In this document: in pieces, positions 52,395 to 63,770 of the stretch
Position numbering within the stretch: the first letter of the stretch is position 1
Layout of the letters: every line of letters begins with the position of its first letter
From: Eledone cirrhosa
Lineage: Eukaryota; Mollusca; Cephalopoda; Octopoda; Eledonidae
Direction: 5' to 3'
DNA: 64,000 nt
NCBI GenBank assembly: GCA_964016885.1
Contig: OZ024759.1
Coordinates: forward strand, 10,066,768-10,130,767
The notes under the pieces: generated by a model
What the model saw: only the letters and a program-made list of their open reading frames with translations
What the model was told of the DNA's origin: nothing
Database searches by the model: none
Translations under genes and position numbers: made by a program

Positions 52395-52560
52395 TTATAT
52401 ATAATGTGTGTATATACAGGATGTCCCCCAAAAATATATACACACTTCAACAGCATTCTAATAACTATTGCCTGTACAGGTAATCAAAGTGTCAATCGAA
52501 TGTTAGTTTCGTGTTTTAACAGTACAAATTTACAATACACACATAAAACCAGTGTATATA
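52395..52560. mobile_element. Possible DNA transposon end
   Basis: tacaggatgtcccccaaaaa followed by tatacacac looks like the terminus of a TA-targeting (mariner-like) element. No opposite end was found before the microsatellites. Confidence 0.3.
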
Positions 52561-53042
52561 CATACATGAGTGTGTATACACATACATGAATGTGTATATA
52601 CAATATATATGTATATATATATAGACACATATATTCACGGTGCAACGGTACATTAAAATATAGATGCGGGAGAGGGGGGTGTATATATAGGGGCGCTGGG
52701 GATAAAGGAGTGTAAAGCGTGTGTAATTGATATATTGAAGGAGAGGAGCGTGCAGCGATAGAGTAACAAATATATAGAGAGGGGGAGAGATGGTATTGAA
52801 GGGGAGGAGTGCAAAGCGAAAGAGTAAGAGATATATATAGAGACGGAACAGATAGAGAGAAACAGGCGTAAGTAACGGTGGAAGAGATATAGAGAGAGGT
52901 ACTCTGATTGGTTGAAAATTAGCCAATGACATACGATCACCACCACCACGGCTATCCCCGAAAAATTTTTAAAGAAGCTAGGCATATATGTTAGAACACG
53001 AAAAGTGAACATTCTGTTGTTTCACACTTTTCGTGTTCTAAC
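52561..53042. repeat. AT/GT runs, GA-rich tract and a hairpin
   Basis: GA-rich low complexity at about 52660-52900. A 19-bp-arm hairpin (tgttagaacacgaaaagtg with complement) at 52989-53043 adjoins the MITE array. Confidence 0.75.
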
Positions 53043-53043
53043 A

Positions 53044-53733
53044 GATATATACTATTGTATTTTCACAGTAAAGGCTTTACCTCACATAATATCTCATATA
53101 ACATTTACATTACTCTATATATACTATTGTATTTTCACAGTAAAGGCTTTACCTCACATAATATCTCACATAACATTTACATTACTCTATATATACTATT
53201 GTATTGTCACAGTAAAGGATTTACCTCACATAATATCTCACATAACATTTACATTACTCTATATATACTATTGTATTTTCACAGTAAAGGCTTTACCTCA
53301 CATAATATCTCACATAACATTTACATTACTCTATATATACTATTGTATTTTCACAGTAAAGGCTTTACCTCACATAATATCTCACATAACATTTACATTA
53401 CTCTATATATACTATTGTATTTTCACAGTAAAGGCTTTACCTCACATAATATCTCACATAACATTTACATTACTCTATATATACTATTATATTTTCACAG
53501 TAAAGGCTTTACCTCACATAATATCTCACATAACATTTACATTACTCTATATATACTATTGGATTTTCACTGTAAAGACTTTATCTCACATAATATTGAA
53601 TTTAGGAGATTTTGATATCATTTATTTTGAGAATAATACCTTAAAGTTGGTATGAGGGACAAGTTACAGCCAATTTGAACTGAAAAATGTGAGAGAATTC
53701 TGGCTGGATATGGCTGGTTTAAATGCTAAAGGG
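53044..53733 (+). mobile_element. piggyBac-type MITE, left-truncated, 72-bp array
   Basis: About seven units, then the right-end block and aatgctaaaggg-TTAA (53734-53737). The left terminus is replaced by the hairpin at 52989-53043. Confidence 0.85.
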
Positions 53734-53737
53734 TTAA

Positions 53738-54935
53738 TGTAAGTAAATATTAAGGAAATAGATTAATGCAAGTTAATATTAACCCGTTAGCATTTAAACC
53801 GGCCATATCCGGCCAGAATTATCTCACCTTTTTCTGTTCAAACCAGCCATAACTAACTACTCATACTGATGTTAAGGTATTGTTTTCAAAATAAATAATA
53901 TAAAAATCTTGTAGAAATAAAGTGTTTACCATGAAAACACAATAATAAATATAGAGTAATGTAAATGCTTTAGGGGATAAGGAAATAGATTAATGGAAGT
54001 ATATATTAAGGAAATAGATAATGTAAGTTAATATTAAGGAAATAGATTAATGTAAGTAAATATTAAGAGAAATAGATTAATGTAAGTAAATATTAAGAGA
54101 AATAGATTAATGTAAGTTAATATTAAGTAAATAGATTAATGTAAGTAAATATTAAGAGAAATAGATTAATGTAAGTAAATATTAAGTAAATAGATTAATG
54201 TAAGTAAATATTAAGAGAAATAGATTAATGTAAGTTAATATTAAGTAAATAGATTAATGTAAGTAAATATTAAGAGAAATAGATTAATGTAAGTAAATAT
54301 TAAAAGAAATAGATAATGTAAGTTAATATTAAGAGAAATAGATTAATGTAAGTTAATATTAAGAGAAATAGATTAATGTAAGTTAATATTAAGAAAAATA
54401 GATTAATGTAAGTAAATATTAAGAGAAATAGATTAATGTAAGTTAATATTAAGAGAAATAGATTAATTGTTTCTACTTTTGGCAGATTAATGTAAGTAAA
54501 TATTAAGAGAAATAGATTAATGTAAGTAAATATTAAGAGAAATAGATTAATGTAAGTTAATATTAAGTAAATAGATTAATGTAAGTAAATATTAAGAGAA
54601 ATAGATTAATGTAAGTTAATATTAAGTAAATAGATTAATGTAAGTAAATATTAAGAGAAATAGATTAATGTAAGTAAATATTAAAAGAAATAGATAATGT
54701 AAGTTAATATTAAGAGAAATAGATTAATGTAAGTTAATATTAAGAGAAATAGATTAATGTAAGTTAATATTAAGAAAAATAGATTAATGTAAGTAAATAT
54801 TAAGAGAAATAGATTAATGTAAGTTAATATTAAGAAAAATAGATTAATGTAAGTTAATATTAAGAAAAATAGATTAATGTAAGTTAATATTAAGAGAAAT
54901 AGATTAATGTAAGTTAATATTAAGAGGAATATAAG
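53738..54935. repeat. 29-30-bp AT-rich minisatellite
   Basis: Unit aatagattaatgtaagtaaa tattaagaga with the ttaatattaagta variant. The variant order at 54060-54465 is repeated at 54485-54900, with 20 bases of SINE sequence at the joint. The MITE copy at 53779-53973 interrupts its left edge. Confidence 0.95.
53779..53976 (-). mobile_element. piggyBac-type MITE, unexpanded copy
   Basis: Reads from ttaacccgttagcatttaaa (right end, inverted) through the right-end block and a single tatagagtaatgtaaatgct to ctttaggggataa. It is about 195 bp with less than one 72-bp unit, showing the presumed ancestral form. Confidence 0.8.
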
Positions 54936-54984
54936 GAAAGAACTATCAGTGAGTCAATATGAAATTAATGGAACTTTTTCTACT

Positions 54985-55180
54985 TGTAGAGTTTGTGACA
55001 AAACCTGCCTGTGAGAGGCTGGACATCAATCTCACATGAGAGTACACAATAGGACACTTCCTACTGACCTCATAAAGATAACAACTAGGGCACACTTATC
55101 AATGCCATATCTGTCACAAAATATGCAAATCCTAAGGGTGGTCTAAAGAGACATTTCAAGGTTCAAGGTCAGACAATTGT
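54985..55180 (+). pseudogene. Zinc-finger LINE C-terminal fragment
   Basis: Plus strand reads CRVCDKTCL-stop-EAGHQSHMRVHN and later CHICHKICKS-like text in shifted frames. It is related to the finger region at 46180-46466 but has stops and frameshifts. Confidence 0.65.
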
Positions 55181-55240
55181 CATGTGTGTGTGTATGTGTG
55201 TATACATATATAAATATATATATGTGTGGGGGCGGGGTAT

Positions 55241-55284
<44 letters not shown>

Positions 55285-55328
55285 GGAAAGAGTGAAGAAT
55301 AACCTATAATGATATTTTGTTATCTCTT
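55181..55328. repeat. GT, CA and AT microsatellites
   Basis: GT, CA and AT runs with a short unique stretch before the ATC tail of the next SINE. Confidence 0.9.
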
Positions 55329-55330
55329 AT

Positions 55331-55363
<33 letters not shown>

Positions 55364-55690
55364 TTCTTTATTTTACGTCCACTTTTCCCTGCTTGCAAGG
55401 GTGGGACGGGAACTGATTCTGGCTTGATTTCTACAGCTGGATGTCCTTCCTAACACCAACCTCATTTACAGTGAGTGCTGGGTGCTTTTTTGCCGTGGCA
55501 CCTCCACTTTGCAGTGGAATGATAGGGACCCCAGTCCCTATCATCTCATTTCTACAGCTGAGTAAACTGGAGCAATGTGAAATAAAGTATCTTGTTCAAG
55601 GAAACAACACATCACCCGGTCTGAGAATTGAACTCACAACTTTTCGATTGCAAGGCCAATGCTCTAACCACTAAGCCATGTGCCTCCATC
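55329..55690 (-). mobile_element. tRNA-derived SINE, family 1
   Basis: Ten ATC units, then the tail (gcttgcaagggtgggacggg), body and head ending catgtgcctccat. Thirteen bases around cgaccac are missing relative to 2449-2786. Confidence 0.9.
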
Positions 55691-56289
55691 TACTTATATA
55701 TATATACAAGTGGAAGCTTAGTAAAATCAAAGCTTTGGCTGTGGCCAAGCAAAGTCGACCTACAATAAGGAATGAGTAGCAAAGCACTCAATAAGGGTAG
55801 GCCCTCAGAGTAATAACATACTTTTAGATAGCTTGACAAATTGAAAATTGCGGCAGGCAAAGCCCAGCCATACAGTACCAAAACAACGAAAGAACTAATC
55901 AGGTTAGACAACAGACCTGGACAGATCGAACCATATTCTGAAATACATCCGATATGTTTCTATGAATCCGACATCATCAATCCCACTTATGTAATACGTA
56001 AGTTTGTGGTATTCTATGATGGAACAGGGGATTCACTTCATCGACAGGTATTTCGTTCTATGCCTCAAACAGGTGTGAACTGCAACTCATGACGACTGCT
56101 ACAATAGACAGCCTTTAGTCTTTCGTTGTCACGGGTTATTTCCAACAAGGGAAGTAATCCCCGGTTTTTGGCGGGTAAATTCAAAGTGTTAACAAAGGAA
56201 AATAATTCCTTTCAACATTCCGAATAAAACCTCTCGACTAAATGTTATTAAACAAACATAAATAATTAACCAATCAACAGAATTGTCTC
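55691..56289. other. Unassigned sequence with an 83-codon frame
   Basis: A plus frame at 55841-56092 (KIAAGKAQPYSTKTTKEL, then FYESDIINPTYVIR) contains a GTAAGT donor-like site at 55996-56001, but the only acceptor upstream (ttgcggcag) is weak. I do not recognise the protein. 56100-56280 is unassigned. Confidence 0.35.
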
Positions 56290-57836
56290 ACATACCTCAC
56301 ATAATATCTCACATATCTTACATTACTCTATATATACTATTGTATTTTCATAGTAAAGGCTTTACCTCACATAATATCTCACATAACATTTACATTACTC
56401 TATATATACTATTGTATTTTCATAGTAAAGGCTTTACCTCACATAATATCTCACATAACATTTACATTACTCTTTATATACTATTGTATTTTCATAGTAA
56501 AGGCTTTACCTCACATAATATCTCACATAACATTTACATTACTCTATATATACTATTGTATTTTCATAGTAAAGGCTTTACCTCACATAATATCTCACAT
56601 AACATTTACATTACTCTTTATATACTATTGTATTTTCATAGTAAAGGCTTTACCTCACATAATATCTCACATAACATTTACATTACTCTATATATACTAT
56701 TGTATTTTCATAGTAAAGGCTTTACCTCACATAATATCTCACATATCTTACATTACTCTATATATACTATTGTATTTTCATAGTAAAGGCTTTACCTCAC
56801 ATAATATCTCACATAACATTTACATTACTCTATATTTACTATTGTATGTTCACAGTAAAGGCTTTACCTCACATAATATCTCACATAACATTTACATTAC
56901 TCTATATATACTATTGTATTTTCATGGTAAACACTTTATCTCACATAATATCTCACATAACATTTACATTACTCTATATATACTATTGTATTGTCACAGT
57001 AAAGGCTTTACCTCACATAATATCTCACATAACATTTACATTACTCTATATATACTATTGTATTTTCATAGTATAGGCTTTACCTCACATAATATCTCAC
57101 ATATCTTACATTACTCTATATATACTATTGTATTTTCATAGTAAAGGCTTTACCGCACATAATATCTCACATAACATTTACATTACTCTATATATACTAT
57201 TGCATTTTCACAGTAAAGGCTTTACCTCACATAATACCTCACATAACATTTACATTACTCTATATTTACTATTGTATGTTCACAGTAAAGGCTTTACCTC
57301 ACATAATATCTCACATAACATTTACATTACTCTATATATACTATTGTATTTTCATGGTAAACACTTTATCTCACATAATATCTCACATAACATTTACATT
57401 ACTCTATATATACTATTGTATTGTCACAGTAAAGGCTTTACCTCACATAATATCTCACATAACATTTACATTACTCTATATATACTATTGTATTTTCACA
57501 GTAAAGGCTTTACCTCACATAATATCTCACATAACATTTACACTACTCTATATATACTATTGTATTGTCACAGTAAAGGCTTTACCTCACATAATATCTC
57601 ACATAACATTTACATTACTCTATATAAACTATTGTATTGTCACAGTAAAGGCTTTACCTCACATAATATCTCACATAACATTTACATTACTCTATATATA
57701 CTATTGTATTTTCACAGTAAAGGCTTTACCTCACATAATATCTCACATAACATTTACATTACTCTCTATATACTATTGTATTTTCATGGTAAAGGCTTTA
57801 CCTCACATAATATCTCACATAACATTTACATTACTC

Positions 57837-57843
<7 letters not shown>
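56290..57843 (+). repeat. 72-bp array of the piggyBac-type MITE, about 21 units
   Basis: Units ctttacctcacataatatct cacataacatttacattact, etc. Sub-variants (catagt, catggt, cacagt; TTTTC or TTGTC) recur as blocks, for instance 56750-57060 against 57170-57480. It continues at 58848 beyond a LINE insertion, so both parts belong to one array. Confidence 0.95.
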
Positions 57844-57875
<32 letters not shown>

Positions 57876-58847
57876 AATTATTGTGTACAGTGCTCAGGTG
57901 CACTACAACTCATCAAAGGTGCATGTATAGTACATAGAATAATGTACAAATGTCAGGAAAATGAACAGTGTATGAGTCATGATATAATAACAATAACAAT
58001 AATGAAATATTGTGTACAGTGCCCAGGTGCACCACAACTCATCAAAAAGGTGCATGTACAGTACATAGGGCAATGCACAAACATCAGTAAAATGAACAGT
58101 GCACGAGTCATGATACACACGTGTGCATGTGTATGGAAGGGGTACATCAGGTGTAGTTTTGGCGTATTTCGGGAAGCATGAGTGTCTTAAAGGATGCAGT
58201 GTCTCGGCAGCTAACAATTGACGCAGGCAGTTGGTTCCATGCTTCAGCAACTCTGAGCGTGAAAAAATGTCTGCGAAAGTCATGGGAGCTGTGCTGTTTT
58301 CTTATCTTGTAGGCATGTCCACGTGTGTTAGACACATGGAGATCAAAGAGGCGCTCAGGGTTGCAGTTGGCGAGATGGTTAAAAACTTTGTGGGTATTCA
58401 CCAAGTCCATTGCCAGACGTCGGAGCTTCAATGAATCCATGCCCAGGGAAGCAAGGCGTTCAGAGTATGGTAGGTGTCTGATGGAGGGTATGCGCTTGGT
58501 TGCACGTCTCTGAACAGTTTCCAGGAGGTCAATGTTCCGAGCAAGATAGGGGTTCCAGACTGATGATGCGAATTCCAAGTGTGGGCGCACCATAGCTGTA
58601 TACAGTTTTAAATAGATGGCTGGAGAGCGGCTAACAAAGGTCTTGCTGAGTGATGCCAAGACACCCTCGGCCTTCTTGACAATCTTAGAGACATGCTTTG
58701 TCCAACGCAAATCGTTGCTGACAGTAATGCCCAGGTCACGTTCACAAGAGGACTTTTTGATGTCAGTGTTGTGGAGGGAGTATGTGGACGCTGGATTTTT
58801 CCTTCCAAAATGCATGGTGGTACACTTGTCAATACAAGTACAACATA
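57844..58847 (-). pseudogene. CR1/Jockey-like LINE, 5'-truncated, inserted in the array
   Basis: The minus frame at 58147-58815 encodes the C-terminal part of an RT: MHFGRKNPASTY, ERDLGITVSNDLRWTKHV, YTAMVRPHLEFASSVWNPYL, LETVQRRATKRIP, YSERLASLGMDSLKLRR, NLHVSN-type and AEAWNQLPASIV segments, in the order known for RNA-directed DNA polymerases of the Jockey/CR1 kind. The catalytic Y-x-D-D part is missing at the 5' side. The 3' non-coding region with ATT tail follows down to 57980, and a second copy of that tail occupies 57855-57975. The C-terminal frame is intact, so this is a recent copy. Confidence 0.88.
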
Positions 58848-59396
58848 CTATTGTATTTTCATGGTAAACACTTTATCTCACATAATATCTCACATAACAT
58901 TTACATTACTCTATATATACTATTGTATTGTCACAGTAAAGGCTTTATCTCACATAATATCTCAACATTTACATTGCTCTATATATACTATTGTATTGTC
59001 ACAGAAAAGGCTTTACCTCACATAATATCTCACATAACATTTACATTACTCTATATATACTATTGTATTGTCACAGTAAAGGCTTTATCTCACATAATAT
59101 CTCACATAACATTTACATTACTCTATATATACTATTGTATTGTCACAGTAAAGGCTTTATCTTACATAATATCTCACATAACATTTACATTACTCTATAT
59201 ATACTATTGTATTTTCACAGTAAAGGCTTTACCTCACATAATTATCTCTCGTAATATAAGATCTATGAGATTTTGATATTATTTATTTTGAGAATAATAC
59301 CTTAACATAAGTATGAGTAGCCAGTTATGGCCAGTTTGAACAGAAAGAGGTGAGAGAATTCTGGCTGGATACAACCGCTTTAAATGCTAAAGAGTT
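58848..59396 (+). mobile_element. Right part of the MITE array with right terminus
   Basis: About five units, then the right-end block and aaatgctaaagag-ttaa. Together with 56290-57843 it is one expanded element split by the LINE. Confidence 0.85.
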
Positions 59397-59424
59397 AATT
59401 GATTTTTGGATCTTATTGAACCCT

Positions 59425-59810
59425 CATCAGAAGATGTGTGTATCATCCAATGAACCACAAGGAAACGTATTTGAAACAGGATATATGAACTGAGAGAGAT
59501 ACTAAGCAAAAGAGGGATTAGATGCAATATGCAGGAGAGAAGATTGTGTTGATATGAACATGTGATGCATATGAAGAGTGACAGCTGTATAAAAAGGTGC
59601 AGGGCATTCAAGATTGATGGAAGCTATGGAAGAGGAAGACCAAGGAATAATTGGGATATGGTGATAAAAGCTGACCCCCACACAGTTGTACCTCCCAAAG
59701 GTGATGAGAGAGGATCAAGATCTCTGGCTTGATGCAGTAATACAGAAGACAGATCTTCCCAGGGACATGGGCTGAAGCAAACATCTAGTGGTCTCTAGTA
59801 TTCACCATTT
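59425..59810 (+). pseudogene. Family A LINE C-terminal fragment
   Basis: Plus strand reads LREILSKRGIRCNMQERRLC-like, YEHVMHMKSDSCIKRCRAFK and RPRNNWDMVIKADPHTV-like text, ending LPRDMG. It is closer to 20852-21301 than to the copy at 37329, and broken by small indels. Confidence 0.75.
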
Positions 59811-60010
59811 CTCCCTCACATCTCGTATAATAATGAAATTATTGTGTAAAGTGCTTACGTGCACTACAACATGTAGTGTATATCTTAACTAACTACCAAC
59901 ACAAGCGCTAATTATACTATGTCCGTTTCAGAATAATACTTAGAGCAGATGGGTATATATAACCATCAAATATATGTTTCTTCAGAGAGAGAGGGAGAGA
60001 GAGAGGTCAT
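59811..60010. mobile_element. LINE tail trace and spacer
   Basis: A CR1/Jockey-like LINE tail trace at 59826-59875 (aataatgaaattattgtgta), then unassigned sequence and a GA run at 59980-60006. Confidence 0.6.
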
Positions 60011-60784
60011 TAATCCTTTACCATTTACATTACTCTATATATACTATTGTATTGTCACAGTAAAGGCTTTACCTCACATATCTCACATAACATTTACATT
60101 ACTCTATATATACTATTGTATTTTCACAGTAAAGGCTTTACCTCACATAATATCTCACATAACATTTACATTACTCTATATATACTATTGTATTGTCACA
60201 GTAAAGGCTTTACCTCACATAATATCTCACATAACATTTACATTACTCTATATATACTATTGTATTTTCACAGTAAAGGCTTTACCTCACATAATACCTC
60301 ACATACCATTTACATTACTCTATATATACTATTGTATTGTCACAGTAAAGGCTTTACCTCACATAATATCTCACATAACATTTACATTACTCTATATATA
60401 CTATTGTATTTTCACAGTAAAGGCTTTACCTCACATAATATCCCACATAACATTTACATTACTCTATATATACTATTGTATTGTCACAGTAAAGGCTTTA
60501 CCTCACATAATATCCCACATAACATTTACATTACTCTATATATACTATTGTATTGTCACAGTAAAGGCTTTACCTCACATAATATCCCACATAACATTTA
60601 CATTACTCTATATATACTATTGTATTGTCACAGTAAAGGCTTTACATAATTATTTCACATATAGAATTGATGAGATTTTGATATTATTTATTTTGAGAAC
60701 AATACCTTAATATAAGTATGAATGGCTGGTTACAGCCAGTTTGAACAGAAACAGGTGAGAGAATTCTGGCTGGATATGGACTGT
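60010..60784 (+). mobile_element. piggyBac-type MITE with 72-bp array
   Basis: Left end ttaatcctttaccatttaca (one change from the consensus), about eight and a half units, and the right-end block up to ggctggatatggactgtttaa, where it meets the next, inverted copy. Confidence 0.88.
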
Positions 60785-61031
60785 TTAACCCTTTAATGTT
60801 CAAACCGGCCAAAATCTGCCAGAATTCACTATCACTTTCTGTTGAAACTGGCTGTAACTGGTTGTTCAAACTGATGTTAAGGCATTGTTCTCAAAATAAA
60901 TACTTTCAAAATCTCATAAATTCGATATTATACTGTGATAATACAATAGTATATATAGAGTAATGTAAATGTTATGTGAGGTATTATGTGAGATAAAGCC
61001 TTTACTGTGACAATACAATAGTATATATAGA
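60782..61031 (-). mobile_element. piggyBac-type MITE, inverted neighbour
   Basis: Begins ttaaccctttaatgttcaaa and runs through the right-end block into one and a half 72-bp units, stopping at atagagtga where the L1-like LINE 3' end begins. It shares the TTAA with the copy on its left, so the two stand tail to tail. Confidence 0.85.
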
Positions 61032-62486
61032 GTGATTTCTTTATTTGCCACTAGGGCACAAAAGGTAGGGACAGATACAAGGGGGGAAGTTTACATATAA
61101 TTAACGAGTACAAAAATATAACAATGAAATAACAACAAACGAAGTCCTCAATAGGGAGGGGGCATTAACATGGGTCGCACACACCCCGGAAAAAATGTGC
61201 AACCCTTCTCCTCAGGAGCACAAAGAGTAGGTGCCTCCCTTGTCTCCTCTTTTTCCTCTTCTTTCACCTACAGGCTGATATAGAGAGAAGACCCATTCAC
61301 TCTGGCCATTCTCCCTACTTTCACCCACCTTTCATAAAACTTGCTGGGGTAGAGCACCTCTCTCTCCATTCTGATCCTTCTTTTAAAATGGTATTTGAAA
61401 AAGGGGACCAGTTGTTGGCCGGAGAGAAAGGTGTCTGACCTCAGCCCTTTCAGCCTCGTCCACCATACAACTTCTTTAGCCATGGCTATCACACAGAGAA
61501 AAACCGCCTCTCCTTCATTTTTGAAAGGGGGAGGCGGTTTGATCGTGACAATGGACTCGGTGGTCAACCGGATTGGTCCCACCCTCGACAGTAGTCGTTC
61601 CACATAGCCCCACAGGTCAGCAATGCCTGGGCAGTGTACAAATGTGTGCGCAACGGTTTCGTCGTCATGCACGCATCTCGGACAGATCTTATTCAAAGGA
61701 TCCCTACCCAGGCTCCCATGCCTGTGGAGCTTGTCTCGAACGGGTAGAGCCCCTCGGTAGCACTGCCAAGCCAGGGACTTTTGGAAGTTGTCCATCGGTC
61801 CAGGGCCAAACGTCCTACCGAATAGACTGGCCAGTTCATCTTCCTCCATGCCTAGAGCTTCTCCGAGAGCATCATCGCACCTGCTGCGTACCAACCTTCT
61901 ATAGAATGTCGAGGTGGAGTCTCCACTGATTGCCGGGTCCGCTTTCCAGAGGGCCGTGAGCGCCTGGGCACATTCAATGTGCCAGTCGCCCACTTTTCTC
62001 GGTCTTTGCTTGACCCAGGATTGCAGCTCGGTGAGCGAGACGAGTCTGGGAAAGGCTCGCCTCACAAACGGGGCCCACACTGGTTGACCGGTGAGGAATA
62101 CCTGGAGGTGCCGTAGCCTTAATGCGTGTTTACGCATCTGTAGCCACGGCATCCCCAGCCCTCCTTTCGAAGGGTGTTGACAGCAGATGGATCTCCTCAC
62201 CAAAGGGGTCCGCTTGTTCCAAAGAAATTGGAACAGCGCGCACTCCATTTTGGCGAGTCTTTTCACTGGGCAAGGCACGACGGTCAAGCGGTAGTAGATG
62301 ACGGATGCTATATAAGTATTCGCCACCTCCGCCTGACCTTTCAGGGATAGTTTGCACTGGGCCCACTTCTGGGTGAGTGCAAACACCCTGGCCGTTACAT
62401 CGTTCCAGTTTTTCTCCACCTGGAGGTCTGGTCCGAACCAGACCCCAAGCAGCTTCACCGGGCCCTCCGTCCAGCGCCGGGTGAGA
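61032..62486 (-). pseudogene. L1/Tx1-like LINE ORF2, C-terminal part and 3' UTR
   Basis: The minus frame from about 62475 to 61268 reads WTEGPVKLLGVWFGPDLQVE, LSLKGQAEVANTYIASVIYY, FLWNKRTPLVRRSICCQ, GGLGMPWLQMRKHALRLRHL and later CPRCVHDDETVAHTFVHC, a C-x2-C...H...C zinc-binding segment (zf-RVT type), ending VNGSSLYISL. This is the region after the RT domain. The RT core itself is absent. The last 230 bases (61032-61267) are the 3' UTR. The open length of about 400 codons suggests recent insertion. It is out of frame with the endonuclease part. Confidence 0.88.
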
Positions 62487-62519
62487 CTATGGATTGAAAT
62501 CCATAGTCTCACCCGGCGC
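62474..62519. repeat. Perfect 22-bp-arm palindrome at the LINE deletion joint
   Basis: Arms 62474-62495 and 62498-62519 are exact complements around GA. The right arm is genuine endonuclease-side sequence (APGETMDF); the left arm is its inverted copy, directly followed by the post-RT sequence. It therefore marks a fold-back junction where the RT was lost. Confidence 0.92.
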
Positions 62520-63749
62520 GCTGCCCCTCTCGAACAGTCGTGCAAAGTGCCGCTGAAAGGCCGCACACATCTGCCCAGGTTCAAAGATCACATGCCCATC
62601 CTGGTCCTTCAAAGACCGAATCGTGGACTTGTTCCCACTTTTTGCCTCTGTCACTCGGGCCCAGCTCACAGCTTTGGCTCCCTCATTACCCAGAGCACGT
62701 ATTTTACTCCTGACAACGCAGCCTTCATGCTTCACCTCAAAGAACTGGTCTAAGGCTATTCTTGATGACAGCACGCCGGCTACATTGCCACTCCTAATCG
62801 CCTCATCTACTCTATCTACTAATTCCCTTTCCGTCTTGTTCCTATCCCTTGCTAATTCCTGACTAAAACCTATCGATTCTATTCTAATTGCTCTCTTATG
62901 AGAGCTCCACCACCTGTTGTTGACAATTGCCCCTGTCAAACTCTGCTTAACTAACGTGCTAATCCGTTTACTGTAAGCTTTGCTTGTCGGTAAGGACAAG
63001 TTCAGCTTCCAGTAACCGGGTCCCTGTCTATGGGTTCTATCAAGGTTGGCTATGCAGGTCACTAACTTGTGATCCGAATAGTCAACCATGAACATTTTTG
63101 GACAGCTAAATGTGTCCCTATCCTTCTCTCTAACTAGGACCCTATCTAGGTACGACCTAGATGTTCCGCTACGATTGGTCCACGTCCATAGTGGTACAGT
63201 CGGAAAATCTAGTCGATATCTATCGGTCAGGTCAAATCGGCCGATTAACCTTTTGAGGCTTTTACACCCCCCTCTATTGGCACTTGCCCCTACATAGTCC
63301 CAACGTGCATCCAGGATACCATTCCAGTACCCCACTAAAAGCAAGGAGCGGGACGTTCCCAGAAAAGTTTCCAGACGCTGGAAGTATTCTGGCCGCGCTG
63401 CCCAAAAAGGGGCGTACACAGCAATTAGTCTAAGGGCTCCACTTTCACTACTGCCGACGTCTAAAACCACCAGTCGACCCTCCGGGTCCAGGTGCACCTT
63501 CTGTATGGCGAGGCCCAGGTGTTTTCGCAGCAGAACGACAACTCCACCCCCACCCTCCGGCTGACAGAGAGATGCGAAGATCTCAAAGTCGTCGAAGAGG
63601 GGCGCCAGTTGGTGCTCGCTGCTGATCCTGGACTCGCAAATAGCCATTACATCCATTCTATGCGACCTGAGATCGGTTAAAAGTTTGCCTTGTTTCCAAG
63701 ACAGTCCCAGGCCACGTACATTCAGACACCCAACTCTTATATCAGCCAT
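62487..63749 (-). pseudogene. L1/Tx1-like LINE ORF2, endonuclease part
   Basis: The minus frame starts MADIRVGCLNVRGLGLSWKQ, typical of an APE-type endonuclease. Visible motifs: AICESRIS (catalytic Glu region), VYAPFWAA, SYLDRVLV and VDYSDHKLV (Asp-His). The G-D-W-N motif reads GYWN (near residue 138), so a catalytic Asp is replaced and the enzyme is probably dead. Beyond residue 240 lies the linker toward the RT (GPGYWKLNLSLP, NNRWWSSHKRAIRI, VSWARVTEAKSGNKS). The frame stops inside the palindrome at 62487. The start lies 22 bases after the ORF1 stop. Confidence 0.88.
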
Positions 63750-63770
63750 GTTGGTTAAAAGAGGAAGGAC

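Noticed and set aside
53005..60710. Repeat proteins with FHSKGFTSHNISHNIYITLYILLY or YYCIFTVKALPHIISHITFT
   Set aside because: They follow the 72-bp unit of the piggyBac-type MITE in two frames and begin or end within it.
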